Shown here: piece by piece, positions 7,172 through 10,805 of the stretch
How the letters are laid out: every line of letters starts with the position of its first letter
How positions within the stretch are numbered: position 1 is the first letter of the stretch
NCBI GenBank assembly: GCA_026193755.1
Contig: JAPHUI010000049.1
Span: 1 to 10,805, forward strand
DNA from: Ignavibacteriaceae bacterium
Lineage (GTDB): Bacteria; Bacteroidota; Ignavibacteria; Ignavibacteriales; Ignavibacteriaceae
Direction: 5' to 3'
DNA length: 10,805 nt
Made by a program: the position numbers and the translations under genes
Notes under the pieces: generated by a model
What the model was told of the DNA's origin: nothing
What the model saw: only the letters and a program-made list of their open reading frames with translations
Databases searched by the model: none

Positions 7172-7339
7172 TTATTGAAGTAAATGTATTTTTTTCTCAG
7201 CACAAATATCTCTTAATTTTTTTAGCCAAACAGTTACGCTGCATTCGCCAAGTGCTGCTTTTCTTAAAAGATAACCGTATGTACGTGATTGCCCTATTCC
7301 TCCGCCAATGCTTAATGGAATTTTATCACTCATAATCAT
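7172..7339 (-). pseudogene. asnA: C-terminal fragment of aspartate-ammonia ligase (AsnA), 55 codons
   Basis: The minus-strand ORF encodes MIMSDKIPLS, then IGGGIGQSR (11-19), YLLRKAALGE (23-32) and VTVW (35-38). This is the end of AsnA: the GGGIGQSR loop binds the adenylate, and family members continue with a leucine-rich helix, an IGE/IGQ turn and a V-W. Similarity reaches back to KIPLS, equivalent to LP(Q/L)T in complete enzymes. AsnA is about 330 residues, so some 280 N-terminal residues, including the aspartate site, are absent. The ATG overlaps the TGA of gatD by ATGA, so ribosomes finishing gatD could reinitiate here and the peptide might be made. AsnA makes asparagine from aspartate, ammonia and ATP. 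I call it a remnant because the fold is incomplete. An AsnRS origin is less likely, since class II synthetases have GxGxGxxR, not GGGIGQSR. Confidence 0.8.
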
Positions 7340-8724
7340 TTTCTGAACTTACTAATAAACTCCTCAACTTCCGGTAAACCACCCTGAAAGATAAGATAAC
7401 CATTGCTTGGTTCTCTCTCTGTAATTTCACCAGCAATTGGAGCGAGCATAATCTCTTTTAGCTTTGCAGGATCATCTGTTTGTCCAAGCGCCCAACCAAG
7501 CTTTACATAAGCAACTTCGGGCAGCATATTTGCGGCTGGAATAACACCGAGTTCCATCATATCTCTTCCTGTATCGTAAACGTACATCTGCACGTAACCC
7601 CACAAAGTTTGCACGGTCATATAAACTGCAACATTCTTTTCCTTTGCGCGTTTTAGTGCCGGATACATTGGCTTATTTACATGTCCCAGCCCGGTTCCTG
7701 CAATCACAATTCCTTTGTAACCATTATCTATTAGAGAATCAATAATATCAGGCTGCATATTGGGATAATAGTAAACGATGCTCACCTTCTCTTCAAATAC
7801 CGGATTGATTATAACGTCTTTGTCTTTTCTTCTCCTCTTATAATCGTTGCGTAACGGAGTAATTTTTTCTCTGCTTACAGTTGCAATTGGAATGTCCCCT
7901 ATAGTCCTGAATGTAGAACGATAGCTTGAGTGCATTTTTCTTACACGTGTTCCGCGGTGAAGAAGGGCGTAAATGTCGGATGTTGGACCAAACATACAAA
8001 CCATAACTTCAGCGATATCGCTCTCCGCCGCAGTCTTGACAGAGTGAATTAAATTGAGCGCTGCATCAGAGGAAGGTCTGTCACTTGAACGCTGCGAACC
8101 AACCATAACAATTGGCACGGGAGAATTTTGAACCATAAAAGATAATGCTGCTGCGGTGTGATGCATTATGTCTGTGCCATGCCCGATCACAATACCCTGA
8201 ACACCTTTTTCTATTTCTCTGCCAATAGCTTCAGCAACACCTTTCCAATGTTTTGGTCCAATGTTCTCACTAAATTCTCCGTAAAGTTTTTCAGTTTCAA
8301 GGTTGCAGTAATCTGCAAGTTCGGGAACTGAGCCATAAAGTTCACCCGGTGAGAAAGCAGGAATGACTGCACCTGTTCTATAATCAAGTCTGCTCGCGAT
8401 TGTACCACCGGTACCAAGAAGTTTTACTCTTGGTTTTTTAGGATCGTAAGGAAATTCTTTTTCGGGAATTTTATAATGAGCTTCTTTTCTTCCAAGAATT
8501 TTAATTGATTGAATTCTTTTTGCAGCTATACCAATATTATAACCGACCGGAATTTTCAAAACAATATGATATTCGTCAGCAGTTTCTGATCTTGGAAGGA
8601 TGAGACCTTTGAAGTCTCCATCTGCTGTACTTATTTCAACATCACTCCAGACAAGCGCGTTGAACCTTTGCAAGGTTTCTAAAGCTTGTCCCTTGTAACC
8701 TTTGTAATCGTTATTGTTTGACAC
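7336..8724 (-). CDS. gatD: Glu-tRNA(Gln) amidotransferase subunit D (archaeal-type GatD)
   Basis: 462 residues from a GTG start; the longest frame starts at 8775 (479 residues). I prefer the GTG because AGAAGGA lies eight bases upstream and because SNNNDYKGYKGQALE then begins at the usual GatD N-terminus. Numbering from 8775: residues 28-100 are the GatD N-terminal barrel and 115-440 the L-asparaginase-like domain, with catalytic motifs GTGGTIA (T125), GHGTD (T201, D202), SQRSSDRPSSDAA (227-239) and RGTRVRKMHSS (K280). The C-terminal MLAPIAGEITER is typical of the family. GatD releases ammonia from glutamine or asparagine and feeds it through a tunnel to GatE. It overlaps gatE by 14 bases from the GTG, so translation is probably coupled. 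A plain L-asparaginase is excluded by the extra N-terminal domain and the gatE partner. Confidence 0.92.
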   Translation of the reverse strand: MSNNNDYKGYKGQALETLQRFNALVWSDVEISTADGDFKGLILPRSETADEYHIVLKIPVGYNIGIAAKRIQSIKILGRKEAHYKIPEKEFPYDPKKPRVKLLGTGGTIASRLDYRTGAVIPAFSPGELYGSVPELADYCNLETEKLYGEFSENIGPKHWKGVAEAIGREIEKGVQGIVIGHGTDIMHHTAAALSFMVQNSPVPIVMVGSQRSSDRPSSDAALNLIHSVKTAAESDIAEVMVCMFGPTSDIYALLHRGTRVRKMHSSYRSTFRTIGDIPIATVSREKITPLRNDYKRRRKDKDVIINPVFEEKVSIVYYYPNMQPDIIDSLIDNGYKGIVIAGTGLGHVNKPMYPALKRAKEKNVAVYMTVQTLWGYVQMYVYDTGRDMMELGVIPAANMLPEVAYVKLGWALGQTDDPAKLKEIMLAPIAGEITEREPSNGYLIFQGGLPEVEEFISKFRK

Positions 8725-10645
8725 TCTTGAAATCCTTCTGAAGGCTACTAACTCTCTGAGCAACCTTTTTTGCACTTATTCTTCCCCGAAGCTTTTTCAT
8801 TAAAATTCCCATCATTATACTATCAGCTTTTTCTTTTTTAATAAACTTCATCTTATGCATCTGTTCTTCCACAAGTAAGATTTCTTTCTCAAGTTCTTTA
8901 TCACTGATTGACTTTGGAATGATTTCTTCGACAAACATTCCAAGTTCAAGAGAATACTTTAACGCATTAAGAATAAAATCAGCAGTAAGCTTACCATCAG
9001 CATAAGCTTTGAGAATTGACGACATTATTTCTTCATCAATAAAATCATTGTTGAAATATCTTTTTTTTAATCGTTTAGGATATTGGATTAAAACGACCGC
9101 AGCAGTTACAGGATTTATCTTCCACTCAGTAAAAGCTTTTTTAAATAGCTCGGCATATTTTGAAATTGAAAGCTCATCAATTGTATCAGCAGGAACGCCG
9201 AGCTCTTTGTACCACGCTTGTCTTTTCCAGAATTGTTCCGGCATCCAGGATTTAATTTTATTAATCCTATCCGCTTCAATTTGTTTCGGAGGTAGATCAG
9301 TGTCGGGATACATTCTGTCTGCACCGGGTAGAATTCTCTCGAAACCATTTGTGCCATCGCTGAGCGCTTGCCTTGTTTCTGAAGGAATGCCAATCGTAGC
9401 TTCTTTTGCACGAATAATAATTTCATTAACGGCAGTTTGAATATCGTCATAACTTGCCCAGACAATTATCAGAGTATCGTCATCTGTGGCTTCAGCATAC
9501 TTTTTTACTTTTTGCCAATCGGATGATGATAGAGTATCGGTTCTACTGTCGGAGTGAATCAGGTTCGGAATAGTTGATAAACAGGCAATAACTCTGACAC
9601 GATCTGATATTTCTTTTGAAAAATAAGTGTCTGGTTGGGTCTGCCATCGTAAAAGTTCTTTGAATCCCTTAAGAACCACACAACTGATTTTGAGTTTACT
9701 TTCAACGGCATTTTTCAGTGGGACGTAGTGAGGTTTTTTAATAAGTGAAGTTATATCGTAATCTTCAGTTTTGAATGTTTCGTTAGTAATTCCTCTTTTT
9801 TTTAGCTCTTCCTTCAACTTCAGAAGATTCCATTGACGCATAGCTTCGTTATGTGTTAAGAGTGGAATCATACCAATCTTAGGGACACCTTTAATTTCAA
9901 TTCGGGTTCCGCCTTCAACACTAACGTTTACATCCTGTCTTGCTGCACCAATTCCTCTCCTGACCTTGTGAGTGCTTCGTACAAGCTTAGCGCAAATCCA
10001 GCCAACCTCTGCAACTTCATAAGGAGTACGCATATCAGGACCTGTAACTGTTTCTATCAGCGGCATTCCAAGCCGATCGGTCAGATAAATTCTATTGTGA
10101 GAAAAATCAGAAACTTCCCTGCAGGAATCTTCTTCAATTGACATCTGAACAATTTTTACTTTCCTGTCTTTGAATGGTATCCATCCATCCACAGCATAAA
10201 TTGCTGTACGTTGAAAACCCGTTGGAATACTTCCGTCCAAGTATTGTTTGCGGGCAATGTGAAGTTCATCAACTAACTTACAATTGTAAAGCATTCCCAT
10301 TCCGAGAGCAATATCGAGTGCATCTTCGTTAATCAGGAAGGGCGGAGTATCATCCATTTCGTAAGTACAAACTGTGTTCCTGTTAATCCTGTATATTATT
10401 TCTTTCTTTGTTTTGAACTCCATCAACGCAGTGCCGTCATACACGCCTAATTCAGACAGAGTCGGTCTCATATGTCTTAGAATCTCAGCATCATAGTTTT
10501 CGCTGTATATACCTGCTGGACAACGGCAAAATAATTTTTTATCTGTTAATAGCTGTTGATGGATTTCTAGACCGGATTTAAAACCAACTGTGGAGTAGTC
10601 AGCTTCTGACATTTCACCAAAGGGTTTGAAGATAAAATCTTTCAT
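8711..10645 (-). CDS. gatE: Glu-tRNA(Gln) amidotransferase subunit E (archaeal-type GatE)
   Basis: 644 residues. The GatB-like kinase/transamidase cradle opens with GLEIHQQL (25-32) and the CRC pair (40-42), and continues with MDDTPP (97-102), SIPTGFQRT (139-147), LDRLG-like TDRLGMPLIE (189-198) and RRGIGAARQDVNVSV (229-243). Residues 300-450 contain the GAD insertion, shared with bacterial AspRS, which separates GatE from GatB; it ends in GADRMYPDTDLPP (441-453). Residues 470-640 are the YqeY-like helical tail that contacts tRNA. GatE activates Glu on Glu-tRNA(Gln) with ATP and amidates it to Gln-tRNA(Gln). No ribosome binding site precedes 10645; Met12 (10612), which begins MSEADYSTVGFKSG, matches the usual N-terminus as well. 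Family knowledge places GatDE in Archaea, while bacteria use GatCAB, so its presence beside bacterial genes is notable. Confidence 0.93.
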   Translation of the reverse strand: MKDFIFKPFGEMSEADYSTVGFKSGLEIHQQLLTDKKLFCRCPAGIYSENYDAEILRHMRPTLSELGVYDGTALMEFKTKKEIIYRINRNTVCTYEMDDTPPFLINEDALDIALGMGMLYNCKLVDELHIARKQYLDGSIPTGFQRTAIYAVDGWIPFKDRKVKIVQMSIEEDSCREVSDFSHNRIYLTDRLGMPLIETVTGPDMRTPYEVAEVGWICAKLVRSTHKVRRGIGAARQDVNVSVEGGTRIEIKGVPKIGMIPLLTHNEAMRQWNLLKLKEELKKRGITNETFKTEDYDITSLIKKPHYVPLKNAVESKLKISCVVLKGFKELLRWQTQPDTYFSKEISDRVRVIACLSTIPNLIHSDSRTDTLSSSDWQKVKKYAEATDDDTLIIVWASYDDIQTAVNEIIIRAKEATIGIPSETRQALSDGTNGFERILPGADRMYPDTDLPPKQIEADRINKIKSWMPEQFWKRQAWYKELGVPADTIDELSISKYAELFKKAFTEWKINPVTAAVVLIQYPKRLKKRYFNNDFIDEEIMSSILKAYADGKLTADFILNALKYSLELGMFVEEIIPKSISDKELEKEILLVEEQMHKMKFIKKEKADSIMMGILMKKLRGRISAKKVAQRVSSLQKDFKSVKQ

Positions 10646-10675
10646 AAGGTTTTTTAATTAAGCTCTATACAAAAA

Positions 10676-10726
10676 ATTATTCCCGGCGGAAGACAGCAAT
10701 TAACCGTACAGGATGCCGGGAATAAT
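10676..10726 (-). terminator. Hairpin with perfect 12-bp stem and T-tract, between the upstream gene and gatE
   Basis: ATTATTCCCGGC (10676-10687) and GCCGGGAATAAT (10715-10726) are a perfect inverted repeat around a 27-base loop. On the minus strand it starts 28 bases after the TAA at 10754-10756 and is followed by TTTTTT, so it fits an intrinsic terminator for the upstream gene. The loop can hold a small inner stem (ACGG with CTGT, one G-U). Because it ends only 30 bases before the gatE ATG, it could also act as an attenuator for gatE. Confidence 0.7.
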
Positions 10727-10753
10727 CAAACGACATAAAATATTGGGTGGGAA

Positions 10754-10805
10754 TTAATATGATATGTCGCTTATTTCAATAATTTCTGCTTCAGGGTCAT
10801 GCTCA
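10754..10805 (-). CDS. C-terminal tail of an unidentified minus-strand gene, cut by the window edge
   Basis: The minus-strand frame ending at TAA 10754-10756 reads EHDPEAEIIEISDISY. This is an acidic tail with no stop up to the edge, followed at normal distance by a hairpin terminator. Sixteen residues are too few to name a family. A second frame ends 17 bases earlier (SMTLKQKLLK, stop at 10771-10773) and cannot be excluded. Confidence 0.4.
   Translation of the reverse strand, partial: EHDPEAEIIEISDISY

Noticed and set aside
7336..8775. Stand-alone type I L-asparaginase
   Set aside because: The asparaginase motifs are there, but the extra N-terminal GatD domain, the GatD-type C-terminus and the adjacent gatE identify it as an amidotransferase subunit.
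9009..9440. Plus-strand ORF of 143 codons inside gatE
   Set aside because: Antisense to a clearly conserved part of GatE, with no family resemblance; a chance open frame.
9115..9465. Minus-strand ORF of 116 codons inside gatE
   Set aside because: Out-of-frame reading of the conserved GAD-domain region of GatE; the GatE frame explains the conservation.
8711..10645. Bacterial GatB
   Set aside because: The cradle is shared with GatB, but the AspRS-like GAD insertion and length of 644 residues are specific to GatE; GatB is about 480 residues.
1..10805. CRISPR array, tRNA or rRNA genes, insertion sequence, phage or defence genes
   Set aside because: No regularly spaced repeats, tRNA cloverleaf patterns, terminal inverted repeats with transposase, or defence-type domains were seen by eye. 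A short or degenerate RNA gene could still be missed.

Overview
The window looks like a piece of an AT-rich bacterial chromosome. It carries a bacterial NDH-2, a one-chain transketolase, a PPK2-type polyphosphate kinase, gene remnants resembling bacterial FolE and AsnA, hairpin terminators with T-tracts, and purine-rich ribosome binding sites before several starts. My best guess is the Bacteroidota/Chlorobi group, possibly Ignavibacteria. This is inference: there is no rRNA or other marker gene to test it. Nearly all genes lie on the minus strand; the only plus-strand gene is a small membrane protein.

Layout from left to right. 1-900 is the N-terminal 300 codons of a type II NADH dehydrogenase that runs off the left edge. 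901-1165 has no intact gene. It holds a minus-strand terminator and what reads as the decayed 3' end of folE (GTP cyclohydrolase I). 1166-1780 encodes an exported coiled-coil protein with an internal duplication. It is divergent from 1922-2332, a four-helix membrane protein. 6933 down to 2393 is a tightly spaced minus-strand run: transketolase, a lysine-6-dehydrogenase/saccharopine-dehydrogenase-like oxidoreductase, PPK2, and a small exported protein of unknown function, with gaps of 21-33 bases. 6934-7171 holds the transketolase leader and a hairpin terminator.

10645 down to 7172 is the most notable part. It encodes GatE and GatD, the two subunits of the archaeal-type Glu-tRNA(Gln) amidotransferase, with overlapping reading frames. 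They are followed, through an ATGA overlap with the gatD stop, by a 55-codon ORF that is the C-terminal end of ammonia-dependent asparagine synthetase (AsnA). A terminator-like hairpin with a perfect 12-bp stem precedes gatE, and the window ends in the tail of one more minus-strand gene.

How the genes work together. GatE should phosphorylate the side chain of Glu on mischarged tRNA(Gln) and transfer ammonia to it; GatD, an asparaginase-like enzyme, supplies the ammonia. AsnA makes asparagine from aspartate and ammonia, so the fragment next to gatD is metabolically related, but at 55 codons it cannot be a working synthetase on the known fold. The transketolase run joins carbon metabolism, amino-acid redox chemistry and polyphosphate/nucleotide balance. 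Its co-transcription is suggested only by spacing and strand.
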